The notes under the pieces were generated by a model. That model saw only the letters and a program-made list of their open reading frames with translations. It had not been told where the DNA came from and searched no databases. From Rhodamnia argentea (Eukaryota; Streptophyta; Magnoliopsida; Myrtales; Myrtaceae), in the NCBI RefSeq assembly GCF_020921035.1, contig NC_063158.1, forward strand, positions 6,492,001 through 6,556,000: a stretch of DNA of 64,000 bases, written 5' to 3'. The translations under genes were made by a program, and so were the position numbers. This document shows positions 1-12,889 of the stretch, piece after piece. The first letter of the stretch is position 1. The number at the start of each line of letters is the position of its first letter.

Positions 1-748
1 CTCAATTGGCATTATTCTCAACCCAAGTCGCGTGCTCCAAGCGGTTTGCTGACTGGGCACCACAAATTCATTAGTACACGAAGCCATCCGAAGTGTTCAA
101 CCCAGCATTGTAAATTAAAGCAGCTTTTGACCGTGAAGTCAATGGAATGTTTGATGTGGTGATTACATTCCCATACGAGGGAGCCTTGTCTCCACCGTTC
201 AGCACCATCAAATTCACCTAAGGTGAAAATCATTGTTGCGATTGTCCAAGGATATTCCACACTGCTTGAAGGCTATCCTGATTTGTGGTCTAAAAACACA
301 GTGCAGAAATTATCCATTACCTAGCCAGTATGATCTGTATATAAGATCTAAATTAGCAAGTAAATATACTGCAACTGTGATTGGACTCTTTCTTCTTTTA
401 TTAAACTGCATCCAATGAATTATCAAAACATGACAGAGCGTTGACCAGCCCTCGAGTATAATCTCAGAAAAAAATGCTTTATCATAGCAGCAAAAGCCAT
501 TGAAGTGTATTTCTTGCCTTATTCCTCGCACATACTTATTGACACAGCACATGAATGAGAAACCAACAGCTACAGCACGTTCACAACAAGATATCGATAC
601 GAGAAAAAGGGGAAGCAATTATCAGAGCTGGACTACATGTTGCTAGACTTACTCTTAGAGAGAAGTAAAGGCTCCACTTTATCTTTTTTCCTAACCCTCG
701 CCTACAAAAATACACACTGTTGACGGACACCAGAGGATGCTCCAAAGT
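1..748. other. 3' flank of the ADNT1-type gene, no separate gene recognised
   Basis: The part next to position 748 should be the 3'UTR of the minus-strand carrier gene, and an AATAAG-like signal read on the minus strand lies near 530-540. Further out there is an 80-codon minus-strand reading frame (18-260) that I do not recognise and that lacks family motifs. I see no RNA gene or clear repeat here. Confidence 0.4.
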
Positions 749-3700
749 TCAATCTGATATCCTGACTTCAACTCCTAATATATCCTTCACCACCTCATAT
801 GTCACAAATGCAAGGGCTATGGATGGAACTACCTGAGGAAGAAAGCAGCAGTTTTCAGACATGTAAAACAAAGTGTATATTCAAAAACTAGCAAGAGCAT
901 CGACAAAATTGCATCGACAAAATTGTGTCTAGTTAACAACCCTCCTTAGGCCTTACACCAGTAAAACCTCTAAAAGCGCAAGTTTTAACAAAGATAAAAC
1001 TGACCTTGACAGAATTTGGAACCAGACCCTTGTACAAAGCTCCAAATCCCTCATACTTCACAGTTTTCCTGAATGCGTCAATCATGCCATTGTATTCAAG
1101 AGCAGCAGCTCTTCCATCACCTGTGACTATGGAAGCAGCATCCTTCCACCCCACCATTTGCATTCTTCTGCGTATCACATCTAGAGGGTAAGCCACAGTT
1201 TGACCAATAGTTCCTGCAGCAGCTCCACAGGCAAGCCTTGTTGGGACACTCAAGTCAGAGTCCTCCACGAGTCCAAATGGTCTGGTCTTTATTAACCAGT
1301 CCTTCAAAGACTCATATACAGCAAAATTAAGACCTACATAAGGAATCTGCAGAAAAGAAGAGAATTCTCGTCAGTTTTTTAAAGCAAGAAAAGGAACAAC
1401 ACATGTATGCAAGCAATATTGTCACCCAGGAAAAGGAAAGAAAAGCTCTTGGACAGTCCTGGCAAAAAATATTATGACTCTCGCATGCCCTCAAGCACTT
1501 GGGCTATCCATGATGCTGCTTCCTCTTGTACAAGTAAGTGAACATAGCGAAGCAGAGATGCTATAGCTACCTGAGGATGCCTTTATGTACATATACATTC
1601 CAAAAGGACTTCAAGCATGTAGGATCTCACGCGGGAAAAAAGGCATCATCAACCAGTATTCGTGGAACGCAAGAATGTCACAATTGGCAGGAGGAAGCAG
1701 GGGCAAGGATGGTTTTGTCTGATTAACGCATAAATGCAAAATTCCAACATAGAGGGCCAGGAGAAGTGGAAAGCGTACGCACGTCATGCTCTGACTAGTA
1801 GAGAAGCTGCAATACCTATCACAAACAGCAAATAGAAGAGAGTCACTTACCACTCCAATGACAGAAGGAAGCCACCCCTTGTATAAGGCCCGTGGACCTT
1901 CTTCACGAAGCACAGTTGACAGTGCATGAACTATTCCTCTATATTGATAAGGGGACTTCTCTGTCTGCAGGTATGAGGGGGAAAATGTCTAAATGCCAAA
2001 AGCACAAAAATAGCTGAAATGGCAGAGACCAGATAATCTCCTTAAGATTGTTTATAGTAGCTATTCTGCTTTATATTATTATCAGCAGAAAAATGTTGAA
2101 CATGCTCTCGGAAGAGATCAGAAAAATGCCAGAAATCGGCCTGCAAAGACTAAGAAATGTACCTGTACAGTTAGCCTGCCTCGTACCATGTCCATGGGGT
2201 AGGTGGCAGACATTGCAATTATTCCAGCGCATGCCCCAGCTCCAAGACGTAGAAGAGGAGTGAGTTCAGCATCTTCTGTGGGAAACAAACAGTAAAATAG
2301 AGACTGAATAGTCATGGGCAACATTTCCAGTGCACCACCAAGCTTTTACACCAGAGATTTCGTGACACCATGAATCAATCACATTCTTATATTTTACCAT
2401 AAAAATCTCCAAATCTCAGTGGATAATTAGGCACGAAAAATATGAAGTTACGTCAATGTAAATTGGAGAATATTGCAAACCAATAAAGCTTTCCACACAA
2501 AAGTAGAGAACTAGCTATTCAAAGAATCCCAATTTTAAAAAATAAATAATGCTAAAATGAAGAATCGGCCAAATAAGTGGTTTCACTTAAGCAATTTCTT
2601 GTTACAGTCCATATTTCTTGATCAGTAGGTCATTCTCAAATATTTCCAAGGATATGCAACAATCAAGTCATACGAGAATACCAACAGATTCTTAGGACTG
2701 TAAGCCACAAACATGGAGAGCACTGCAGAACATTTTCTTTTGATGACAATTAGAACATCTTTCTGTTAACTTTTAGAGAGAGAAAGAGATAGAGGAGAAG
2801 GAGAAGAAAAATGTAGGGCAAAACCCTATGCTCTGATTGCAACAACTAGGGCAGCAGAGTGGGCATGGAGGCCCATCAACAATATGCGCCCAACGCACCT
2901 AAGTGCACCACAAGTAAAATAAAAACCTCTCTCCGTGGAATACCTCACCACCCCATTGCTTAAGAGGGAAGCGCTCAACCATAGGCGCTTTAGCAATTAT
3001 GAAGTCGTCGGTTTATATTCAATAGTAATATTTCACCTAGTCATCTGATTCCACCGGCAATCATGTTTCAAAGTAAAGCAAATCAATAACCAAGCAAAAC
3101 AACAAAGGACATATGAAAGAATAAAATTGCTAGCAAGCAAGCAAGCATCACTAGTGTTTAATCAAGCAATACAATTTTCCAGAATCAACAATAAGCCAAT
3201 GAGGATGGACATACCATTACCAGTCTGCTGTTGATACAACCACAATATTCCCCTGATGATAAAAAAGAGGTAGAAAACTCAGCAGAAGAAATAAAAAAGC
3301 AAACTAAGCAAATGAAGAGTGCCGAAATGGTGGAAAAAAAAAAGAAACTAATGACCAGAGAAGCCATCTAAAAGCCAATAGAGTTCAATTGGGCAGGAAT
3401 TTAGAGAAAACATGTTTTTGCCTATTGGGACACATCCTGTTATAACATGAACAGCCAGCAATAATGACAACTAAACACCATATTCAATGTTAGAGTTGCT
3501 AGATTTTGCCAAAGTCATACTTGGAAGCTTGCTCATAGCTGAAGAACTTGACTGCCGAGTTTGGAACGATACGAGCACAATTGGTACCATTGCCTTTGAA
3601 CAGTCCACGGAAACCCTCGGTTCTCCATATATATTTTAATCCTTGGACTGTACCATTGTACTTTATGCTATGGGGATTTTGAACCTGCGTGTCATGTGAT

Positions 3701-5122
3701 CCCTTCATGATCAATGCTGCAAGGATCCATGCGATGAAGAAAGACAGTTGGGGAAAGCTGGATGACTAACCTGAAGCAATATCTTCAACCGTTCCAATGG
3801 AGCAACGGCAGTGCGTGACCTACACAACCACACATAGACTCTAGGTCAGCCACAATTACAACAAACACAACCATGCATAGACTCTACGTCAGCAACGATT
3901 ACGGCAAACTACTTTGTGGTCAATGGAAAATGAACAAGGCAATTCAAATCGACGACTGAAGGGCAGCAAGCTGGTGTCAAGAGATTCTAAACTACTACCA
4001 ATTATAGACCACATTCCACTCACATGTCTCAGAATATATAAGATTTGTATTTGCTTCTTTCCTACTCGTTTATGTCAAGCAAAGCCATTTTCACAGCACA
4101 GACAGTTTAAAGAGCTAGTTCAGCCTTCATATGCTGTCACACAACAACAGGTTTATCTCCAAGAAATGTTAGTGGAGGATGTACGAGACAAACTTGCTAA
4201 AACTTCTACAGTGACCTAGTGAGTGACAGTAGAGACAAATTGCAGAACAAGAAATCAGGGATCAATCAAGAGTTTTAGTTCAGAGTTTTAAGAGGTTGTA
4301 GAGGAAAGAGTTTCTCAAAATGATGATTAGTTGCAGATAACAGACATAATAGAGAGTAATGTGATAGGTGACGCTAATAATCAATTCCCAGTAGAAAGAA
4401 CAGAGCACCATTTGCCAAAGCTAAATGATGCTCAGGTTTCCCCCTTCAAAGCTAAACTAAACATGGCTAGTTAATGAGTTAGTATCTCGTATAGTTGTAC
4501 TGCACAGCTTTTCTCGGCTACCTTCCCCCATGAAGAATTGGCATGAAATTTCAATTCTAATCCTTTCATATCCTCCAACACTAAAATCATCAAAGAAATG
4601 AAACTAGAAATCAGCAGGAGAAGAGTAAAGTAAATTAGTCATGCCCGGCAAGTTTCAAATTACCCATTTCCACCATGACAAGCAAAAGAGGAACGAAAGA
4701 CTGGAAACATTGCATTACGGAAAAATCACCTAGTTTCTAACACATGACACCCAAATTAACAAACTTGCCATTCTAATTTGCAAAAGCTAATCTCGCATTG
4801 GTAACTAAGCTCATGAGACGTAAAGCCCTGTTGAAAAGCTTCTCTGTTGGCAAGCATTCTTATTGTAAAAGACAGTCACTCCAGAAGCTTAAACAAAAAA
4901 CGAAAATCCCGCAATCCAAAACTCTTATTCGCGACTCAAATTTCCGAAGAGAAATGGAGCTTACACTCCTCCGGCAACACCACCAGCGACCAGAGACTTG
5001 CAGATACTGAGAACGGCGTAGCTGGGGGCCTTCACGCCTTCTCTGGCCAGCTTCGCCTCCTCCGCGAGATTCACGATCGTCGACACCGCCTTCTCGCTCG
5101 CCTTCACGTCCTCGGAAGCCAT
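749..5122 (-). CDS. ADNT1: Mitochondrial adenine nucleotide transporter, ADNT1-type (eight exons)
   Basis: Mitochondrial carrier family protein. Plant ADNT1 exchanges cytosolic AMP for matrix ATP/ADP across the inner mitochondrial membrane; that role comes from the family, not from this sequence. Exons on the minus strand: 5122-4965, 3819-3771, 3684-3521, 3252-3215, 2275-2163, 1964-1851, 1346-1005 and 832-749. All junctions are GT-AG, phases agree, and the sum is 1062 nt (353 aa plus stop), close to the roughly 352 aa of Arabidopsis ADNT1. The protein starts MASEDVKASEKAV and ends VEVRISD. Each of the three carrier repeats keeps its P-x-[DE]-x-x-[KR] signature: APLERLK near residue 60, YPMDMVR in exon 5 and YPLDVIRRR in exon 7. 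Exon 3 has the GLFKGNGTN segment and exon 7 the RRRMQMVGWKDA segment typical of this subgroup. No frameshift or missing exon was seen. A general ATP-Mg/Pi carrier is excluded by the lack of an EF-hand N-terminal extension. Confidence 0.95.
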
Positions 5123-5295
5123 TAAATTTCAAGAACGAACGGACCAGGAAAGAATGCCTCTAAAACCCTTTCAAACAGAAAAAGAACGCGTCTTGGTCGC
5201 GGTTCCAGGCGTTCGGGACGTATGATCTGGATCGGATCTCCGGCGATCACTGAGAGTAGCGGGTCTGCATTTCTCGGAGGATCCGCTGCTGGTGC

Positions 5296-5303
5296 TGGTG
5301 GCG

Positions 5304-5336
<33 letters not shown>

Positions 5337-5394
5337 GCTCCGGCTCACTCGAGCTGAAGCGGCGGCGGCGGCGGCGGCTCACTCGAGCTGAAGC
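5296..5394 (-). repeat. GGC trinucleotide run with 34 bp duplicated unit in the ADNT1 leader
   Basis: An imperfect GGC/GGA run (about 5296-5340) is followed by two copies of GGCTCACTCGAGCTGAAGC, at 5342-5360 and 5376-5394, separated by another GGC run. It lies 170-270 bases upstream of the ADNT1 start codon, so most likely in the 5'UTR. The poly-proline or poly-glycine reading frames across it are artefacts of the repeat. Confidence 0.75.
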
Positions 5395-5459
5395 TGAAAG
5401 CGAGGTCTCAACAACAACTTCGGCCTCAGTGTGTGCGCGACTGTGAGCGCGTGATGCCG

Positions 5460-5570
5460 CTTGCTTTTATTAAACATATGAGAGAGAGGAGAGGACATTT
5501 CCCGTTTTCTACTCGCGCGCGTGGACGGAGGGAATCTGTACTCGCGCTACTGTGGCTGCCACGTGGATAA
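5460..5570 (-). promoter_or_regulatory. Probable ADNT1 core promoter with G-box
   Basis: Read on the minus strand there is a TATA-like TTTAATAAAAG at about 5465-5475, roughly 345 bases upstream of the start codon. A palindromic G-box CCACGTGG sits at 5559-5566 and an ACGT core (CCACGTCA) near 5680. Position and motifs suggest the promoter; the transcription start is not shown by the sequence. Confidence 0.45.
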
Positions 5571-8500
5571 CGAAGCTGGAAAAGGAGAATTTACTAGAGG
5601 GACTATTTCTGAGTCTCTCGGTCACCTTTTTTGACGGAAGAATCCCAAATTGAAGAGGAAAATATAGAGAAAGCTCTGCCACGTCATCACATAAATTTTG
5701 TTTTTTTTTTATATTTGGAAACAAAAGCCATTATTTAAAATTATTTTTTGTGTATTTTAGCTTTCAAATAAAATAACTGTTTAGCAAATTATTTACTGAT
5801 ACAAAGTGCTTTCGGGTGTTTGTTTCCATTATTACCTAAGAGGGGAAAAAATTTGGATCGACTTGAATATGCGCATATCAATTGATTATCTCAAAATCAT
5901 GGTGTTCATACTAACTTAAAACCGGAGCATAAGAAAGTTTTCGAAACCAAATATAGAAAGCTTTTGACTCCATTTAGGATTCACGACAATGAGTAACGGA
6001 AAAAGATATCAATTAATATGCATGTAAAAAAAAAAAAGTCAATTCGATTCGATTCGAATTTTTTTGACACTCCGATGAATAATTAACTAGAATTTCGTTT
6101 GTGTCGGTCCGGTTTAGTGCTTGTATCTTGGGTACTTGCATAGTAATTACGATTAAGAAACATTTCTATTTTTACCACTGTTTTTCTTTTTTGTTTCCTT
6201 TCTAAGCAAAAGTGAGATTCGAAAAATTTTCTGTAGTGGTTGTGCTGGGGTTGCCACGTGAAATTACCCGAGGGTCCCTTGCTTTCCCTTATGGGGTCGA
6301 CAATTTGGTGGTGTGTTTCGGCAAAGGAAAGCTGCGGTTTGCCGGAACCTGAAATGGCGACGGTTGGTACGGCGGCGACCCGCATGAGTGGTCCCCGTGC
6401 CGCCGGATCGAAGGGACAGACGAAAACCTAAGAAGCTCCATCTAACAGCGCACAGGTGTCCATGTCGGATTCAGGTCAGCGGGGCCCAGCATTCGTGGGT
6501 CTGGAGCGAGGGTAGGTCTACTACGTCTACCAACTACCATTGCCTCCACTTGCTCTTTCTAGTCAATTCTTGCTCTACTCTTCAAACTCTTTCGAGTTCC
6601 CTCCCACTTACGATTTTTTTTTCGATTCATCTCCAACGCCGGTTTAAATTTTGTCACGGCATCGACTCGAATATAGATAATTTTTTCGGTAGCACGTGTA
6701 TTAAGTCAAGACGCTCATCGGATGTCTTCTCACAATCTAAACTCGACAATCTACATCGATTCTTGCATTGTTCATATTGTTACGCACGCCTTTACTTTTC
6801 AATGATACCGAAAAAAGTTCAGTTATCCCAAAAAGAGATTTATAAAATAAGCTTTGTCGTCATTTTAATTTGTCGCAAAAGCCATAAATCGTTTAATGTC
6901 AACTACTACTCCCCCCCTCTCCCCCCTCCCCCCTCCCCCTCCCCCTCCCTTCCTCTTTCACTCTGTCTCATCAAATGGGCTATTTAATAGTTCATACATA
7001 TTCATGTTGAATATCACTCTTTAAGAATGTCTAATATGAAAGATTTCCAAAACGCCGATTTCATATACCACACTACATCAAAATCATAACCAACAACTAG
7101 AGTTTCAACGCTAAGAGATATTTCTGCCGGTAAAATGTATGCATTTCAGTAGGAGCGGATAAGGAGAACTCTCTTAGCGTACCGGTAACACATTACTTAT
7201 ACAAGAGTCAACTTAACTATTATGTTTGCAGAATATCAAAAGTGGAAAGGGAAAAAAAAAAATAATAAGCACACCGATGTTAGATGCTATGGACAACACA
7301 TGCGTGCGGGCACACCCTCTCATTAAATGGGCCATTCAAAAAGTGTACGTACGTATTCATACTTCAGGCTACCATCCTTAAGAATGCCTAATTAGAAAAT
7401 TTCCAATTCGTTCATTAGGCGTACCACAAGATATACTAATTAAGGACACCCATTTAACAAAAAAGTTCATATAGTAGCAATTTTTTTTTTTTTTTTGCAG
7501 GGGGGCCATGTAGGCATGGAGATCTTATTGCAGCCAGTAAAGGATAATAACTCAAAAAAGAAGAGGGGGGCCAGTCTCCTCACAAGACCAAAATGCCAAA
7601 AATTCCTAGATGGGCAAATTGGGAAATGGACCGACCTTTCAAACAAATTATTTATGGGCCCATGGGCCATAACAAAGACAATGACAGATGCATCGCCACC
7701 TTACCTCCATTGTTGCTGATAAAGCTCCAAGGCCCAATTTTCAAACTCGTGAATTCTCTGAGCCATTGCTGACGACGAACATGCACTCCAAATCGCAAAC
7801 GAACGAACAAACAAACGATCGAACTCTTTCCAACCCTTCTTTGTTTCTTTCTTTTACTAACGCAAGCTCCCAAGTTGGGGTTGCGTAAGACCTCATTGGA
7901 TTGCACGAAGGCAAAAGTACATTGTTAGAAATTAGTTTAAACAATTTGATTTGGTCTGATGAGGATGTCTACGGGGCAACGCATCGCGCGCGTCGTCCCT
8001 TCGTTTCGTCCTTTGCACAAAGCGTTCGCGTAGTATGTGTTGCGCGTCTTTAGTGTTGTTGGGTTCTAGAATAGAGGAAAATGATGTGTTTGTGGATTAT
8101 GTTCGATTGGTGCACAAATATTTTCTAAATCCATCCCTTTCTCTGCCTCGTTCTCGGATTCAATGTTGTTAAGGGGACGAAATTTCAGATTCAATCGATT
8201 AACGGGAGTTGGATCATAAACTCATTTCTTAATCAACATATGATGGGCTAAGTTATTATATTTAATCAATGAGTTATAACTGGATCGTAAGTGGGTTATA
8301 AATGAATTTACATCTTATTTAGATCCATAGCCCAACCCACCTTCATTCTCTCCCGCCCTCACTTAATCTCGTGCTCACTCGCTCTGCACTCTCAACTCAT
8401 TTTGCGTATGGATTTTCCTAAATTTGGTTAAAATGTGGAAGTATTTTAGGAATGTCGGGGGAGCATGAATTGGGTGTGGGTTGGTTTAAGTTATTTTCTC

Positions 8501-8678
8501 ATTTGGCCTTTCCTTGAAACCAAAAAAAAAAAAAGCGGCCTTTCCTGATCACTTTGCTTGAGATAGGAAGGGGCAACTCAAATTTAATTGAAATCACAGT
8601 AATAGCCACTTCACTTCCCCATTTACTTTGTGTTTTTTTTGGACATTTTCGATCCTCCCTTTTCATTCAATTATTTTA
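5571..8678. other. Intergenic, AT-rich, no gene recognised
   Basis: It holds homopolymer runs and a C-rich stretch at about 6911-6950 (repeats of C5-6T). Several open frames occur (for example 6388-6987) but they are compositionally random, with no domain, intron pattern or codon bias. I see no RNA gene. Confidence 0.6.
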
Positions 8679-9320
8679 TTAGAACTAAGGCATATTCATT
8701 AGAAGTCCTAAAACGTATTACAAAAGTACAATTGATGCTTAAAACTTGTCAAATTGATCCAATCGAGTCATTTCATTAACTCCATCCGATTTGACTAACG
8801 AAAAACGCTGATGTGAAATTTTTTAATATTTTATCTCTCCTACATAGCAATAACATGGTCAAAACGACGTCGTTTTGGTCCAAATATGATTTTTAATATA
8901 CCTTTCATTTAAATTAATTTAAAAATAAGGTAAAAGAAAACCAGAACCCGGAACAGCGACGAGGGCTTTGCATCCCTCACTGCCGCCGCTCCACCACCGC
9001 TAAGAAGGGCCGGCTATGGTGGGGAAGTTTTTGGCGGGTCGGGGCCCGACGACCCTCATTGGAACTACTCGACCTCATCAATCATATGGAGAGCAAATCA
9101 CGAGTGACTCCATCGCGATCGCAGAACCTGGATAGCGAAGCAAACGCGCACCTGATGGGAGTTGAACGAAGAGCGAAGTGGAGAACAAAGAGACAACGAT
9201 GGCGAGTGTGGGCCCTATCGGCGAGGTCGCGACTCAACCTTGCCCGGATCTAGATGAGGGCTAGCCGGTCCTAGCCTGTGGTCGGCGAGGGTCACTAGCC
9301 CCTACCTAGGGCCCGGGAAC

Positions 9321-10129
9321 TAAAGGTGAGCAAATCGGACTGACCGGACCGGTGGTCCGGTTCCTGGTTCCGGGGGCATAAAATCGGACACGACCTCCCA
9401 AACCGGATCGGTCCAATTTTTATGGCATAAAACTTTGACATGCAGTTTAATCTCCACTGATTAAGTCATTCAAGCTCATAGCAGAAAGCAAAAGCATCGG
9501 GCAGCGAAGTCTTTCGCCTTCCACTGGTCGAACCTCTGTCTTGCGCTCCTCCATGTAAAATCCGAGAAGAAGAAGAAGAGGAGGGGGACGAACCCCATCG
9601 CTCTGTTCATGGCCTTTGGCACGAAAGGCGACGTTTTTCCCATTGCCATAATTGCCTTTCCTCTCTGTCGCAGCTCCATTAATCTTTATTTGTTCTTGTA
9701 ATCTTGCGAAGTATTGAATCGTTCTTGATTCCTATTTTTGCTCATTGCAATCTCCAGGCGATCGCTGCTGCATTTGGTGATAAAATGAAGGACGACGAGC
9801 GTTTTTCGTCACTCATTCGGCACACCAGGTACTTTTCATCGACATTGAATCTGTTTATCCTTATCAGAAGTAACTTTTTTTTCTTCTTTTTTGAAGTTGT
9901 TATATGTTATGAGTGACAAATCGGCCATAATTCGGAGACTAGTTGAGATCAACTAGTTTTCTTTGTGCGTAAGTTCCTTTTTTTGGCATGCTATCGAATC
10001 TATTGGACCGCTCGAAAACCGGACCCAACGGGTCGATCCCGTCTAGTCTGGTTCCTAAATCCGGAATTGGGCACTGGGACCATCGGTTCTTGAGAGGAAC
10101 CAGACCGGATCAAAAATCGATCACCCCTA
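9321..10129. mobile_element. hAT-like non-autonomous element nested in the Mutator-like element
   Basis: The left end TAAAGGTGAGC and the reverse complement of the right end TAGGGGTGATC form short imperfect terminal inverted repeats. Both subterminal regions carry CCGGACCGGT-rich words in opposite orientation. Flanking octamers CCGGGAAC (9313-9320) and CCGGCAAT (10130-10137) agree at 6 of 8 positions, consistent with a decayed 8 bp target duplication as in hAT elements. No transposase is seen. The centre (about 9470-9920) is unlike the ends and looks captured. Confidence 0.55.
9758..9828 (+). pseudogene. Exon-like fragment inside the hAT-like element (possible gene capture)
   Basis: This 71 nt stretch has an acceptor-like TCTCCAG before it and a GGTAC donor-like context after it. 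It reads openly as AIAAAFGDKMKDDERFSSL followed by IRHTR. An upstream segment at about 9480-9690 has the look of a 5'UTR and first exon. This resembles capture of a host gene fragment. I do not recognise the parent gene. Confidence 0.35.
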
Positions 10130-10480
10130 CCGGCAATCACTTCCCCACAGCCCTCGCCGTTGTTCCGGGTTTCATTTTGTTATTTTTAATTTTAACTTAT
10201 TTTCAATTAATTTAAATAAAAAGTATAGTAAAAAGTAAATTTAAACCAAAACGATATCGTTTTAGCCATATCATCGCCGTGGAAAAAATAGAAAATATTA
10301 AAAAAAAAGTCATGTTTTAGTATTTTTCGATAGCCAAACTGGACGGAGTTACCGAAAGGACTCGATTGTACCAATTTGACAAGTTTTAGAATTTAATTGT
10401 ATTTTTTGGAAGATTTAGGGTTCAATTGCACTTTAGTTATAAGTGTTACCACTTCCAGTGAATATTTCCCTTAGAACTAA

Positions 10481-12500
10481 AAGGAGCTTTTGCAGTTAAA
10501 TATTATAAAAAGCTTGCTTCCCTTACCTTTTCTCATCCAAATTATTTGACAAAGCCTTTTTTTGGAGAAAGATATCCAAAAAGTCATAAACATTTTGCAT
10601 TTGTTCAAATTGAGTTTATTCTATTAATTTTGATCGGAAATTTCTAATGTGGATGATATATGTCTTATGTGGCATAAGCGGCGCTAAAGTTGACATTTTT
10701 AAAAAAATTTCTAAAAAAAATTGAATTTTTTTTTTTTTTTTGCCGACGAGGGTCGCCTCGTCCCGAGCAAGCAACTCCACGAAGGCCCGGGCTGGCTGCG
10801 GCCGAGGAGTCCCTTGCCCGGATCTGGCGAGCTTGTCAACAGCCGGCGAGCACATTTAGGCCCTCGCCTAGTGGCCAGCAAAAAAGTTTCAAAAAAAATT
10901 GTCACGTAAAACGGACGACGTTCAGCGATTTCTGACTAAAATTGGCTGGATTGGCTCAATTAACATAAATAAAAAATATTTATGATAAAATTTACATAAT
11001 TGAAAAGTTTATAACTGAATTGACGCCAATGCAAAATACTTAGAATTTTTTAAACACTTCCCCTGCTTTTTCTGCTTACTATACAATGGGTTTGTTTTAC
11101 TATTTTGTAACACCAAGAAAAAGTGTTGGGCTCACGCGCATAATTTTTGCACTTTGGCCCTAAGTCAAACTATACATCGACAATAACATTAACGTACGAA
11201 ACACTCCCTTCTCTCACTCACTCTGCTGGTTTTACATTTCTCTTCATTTCTCTTGGAATTTTCCAATCTGTTTACATATGTGGTGAAGATTATTCGGACG
11301 TTACTATTTTATGAAGTACTCACAAGTATTCAGATCTTGATAATCAAATAGAAATCTAAACGACATATCTCTCTTTTAACCAATCGAATTAATATCGAAC
11401 TTCTATTTTCTTTTTTTTTTATACCAATCTGCCATTCTACAATACAAAATTCAATACAACCATGGCAAAATGACCATGAGCAGACACATGAATTATGAAC
11501 AATTTGTATACTCGTACATAAAAAGTATATGTGTGTGTGCCTATATACGCACTGTTAGGATTCAACATATAACCGCAACGAAGTAAAGCGTAGAAGCGAG
11601 AAAGAAAAATCAAAACACAAGATTTTTATCGTGGTTAGCCCTTAAATTAGAGTTATGTTCAGCAAATGAAAAAATATGGACTTAAACTATAAAGACCCTT
11701 TAGCGGCCCGGGGGCACCGCCCCTGCGATCCACGCCCGGGTGGCCTCCCTAGAGCCCCGCTGGGTCACCGAGGAGTGGGACCTCCATATTTTCCTGTCAA
11801 TGGGGAGTATGAGCCACACCCCAACAAGCACGTGATATTGTGTGATGACGCACGTGGTTGTTGTGTAATAGTTTGCTATTCACTTTTTGACTAAATTAAT
11901 TATGAGCTAAGCCTAGTATTAATGGTCTAAGTAGTACCAACACGCAACGCGACACGACATGACATGATACAACACGACGACATGTCATTTCTCAAAAATA
12001 GAGAATTGCGACATATTGGGATACGTTATATATCAAATGTATATTTATATATATACATGATAAACTATCATTTTTATGATTATTTCAATCAAGTTAATTT
12101 GATTCAAATTCACAAATAAATAAATAATAAAAATAAAAATCCTACAATAAATTTACACTGAAAATATTAATCCATCAGTTGTTAGTATCATCCATTGTTT
12201 CGCTTGGAGGAAAAAAAAAAACAACCAATCCAGATTCCACCATTGGGGTTTGTGGAAAAGGGTGATTAGGTGGGGGCTTTTAGGCTTTGATAGATTTTCA
12301 ATTTTACCTCTAAAATATTGAAAGTTTTCAAAATTGATCCCACATATGTCGAAATATCAATGGAGATTCCTGACTTGCGTGTTGCTACGTGTCCAATATA
12401 GTTGATCACGTGTCGAAATTCTGATATGCATCTGACATCGGCACGGAACGTCCGGAGAGAAGCACGGAGTGCTTCCTATGTAATGATAAGAAAGCTTAAT
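10481..12500. other. Intergenic repeat-rich DNA
   Basis: A GC-rich block at about 10740-10880 (GAGGGTCGCCTCG words) is the interior of a dispersed repeat whose cousins appear near 9000, 13340, 16790, 49300 and 50340. At 11560-11640 an AACACAAGATTTTTATCG-type segment resembles the leader of copia-type LTRs, with a similar trace near 48600. I see no gene. Confidence 0.5.
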
Positions 12501-12645
12501 ACATTGGACATTTCTGATCCGAATAGTCAAATGGGTCTGGCCCGGATGGCTTGCCCAGCAGGTTGCTTTTTTACAAGGGAAATGGGGCCCAAGGTATCGG
12601 CTAAACAGACCCGACCCGATCACTTCAAGTTTGGGACACAACATT
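12501..12645 (+). repeat. Copy 1 of a dispersed repeat of about 130 bp
   Basis: The block around GAATAGTCAAATGGGTCTGG recurs at about 14195-14325 in the same orientation, with the same order of words (GGCTTGCCCAGC, AAGGGAAA, GACCCGA, TTTGGG). A further shared word, GCACGTGATA, occurs at 11828 and 14126, so the two loci share more than this block. Confidence 0.65.
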
Positions 12646-12889
12646 CGTTGTCCTTTTCTATCTTCACGATTCATTTTGTAGGTTCTTATTCAGCTCGACT
12701 CTGCTAGATTTCGAATGAACAGTCTGTACTTCTCAAACTCATATTAATGAGGATTCGTCTCAGCTTGGATAGTTTTGATGACATTTAGGTAGCCCTTTTC
12801 GAAGCGCAAAAATATTCCGCGGTTTATAGTACTATGTCAGATGGTGATATGACAAGTGCTTAATTACTCATGTCTAAAGCTATCAAACA

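Larger units (their letters stand above)
8679..10480. mobile_element. Mutator-like non-autonomous element with 10 bp target-site duplication
   Basis: The 10-mer TTAGAACTAA occurs at 8679-8688 and again at 10471-10480. Directly inside it, the left end (GGCATATTCATTAGAAGT) matches the reverse complement of the right end (GGGAAATATTCACTGGAAGT). The arms stay inverted-repetitive for about 300 bases (8689 to about 9000 against about 10130 to 10470), including the paired CAAAACGACGTCGTTTTGG and CAAAACGATATCGTTTTAG blocks. Long terminal inverted repeats with a 9-11 bp target duplication are typical of Mutator-like elements. There is no transposase ORF, so it is non-autonomous. A second element is nested inside it. 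Confidence 0.75.

Noticed and set aside
5122..5446. Proline-rich and glycine-rich frames at the ADNT1 leader
   Set aside because: They are translations of the GGC repeat and have no conserved sequence outside it.
6388..6987. ORF of 199 codons in the intergenic region
   Set aside because: No motif or codon bias; it ends in a C-rich simple repeat.
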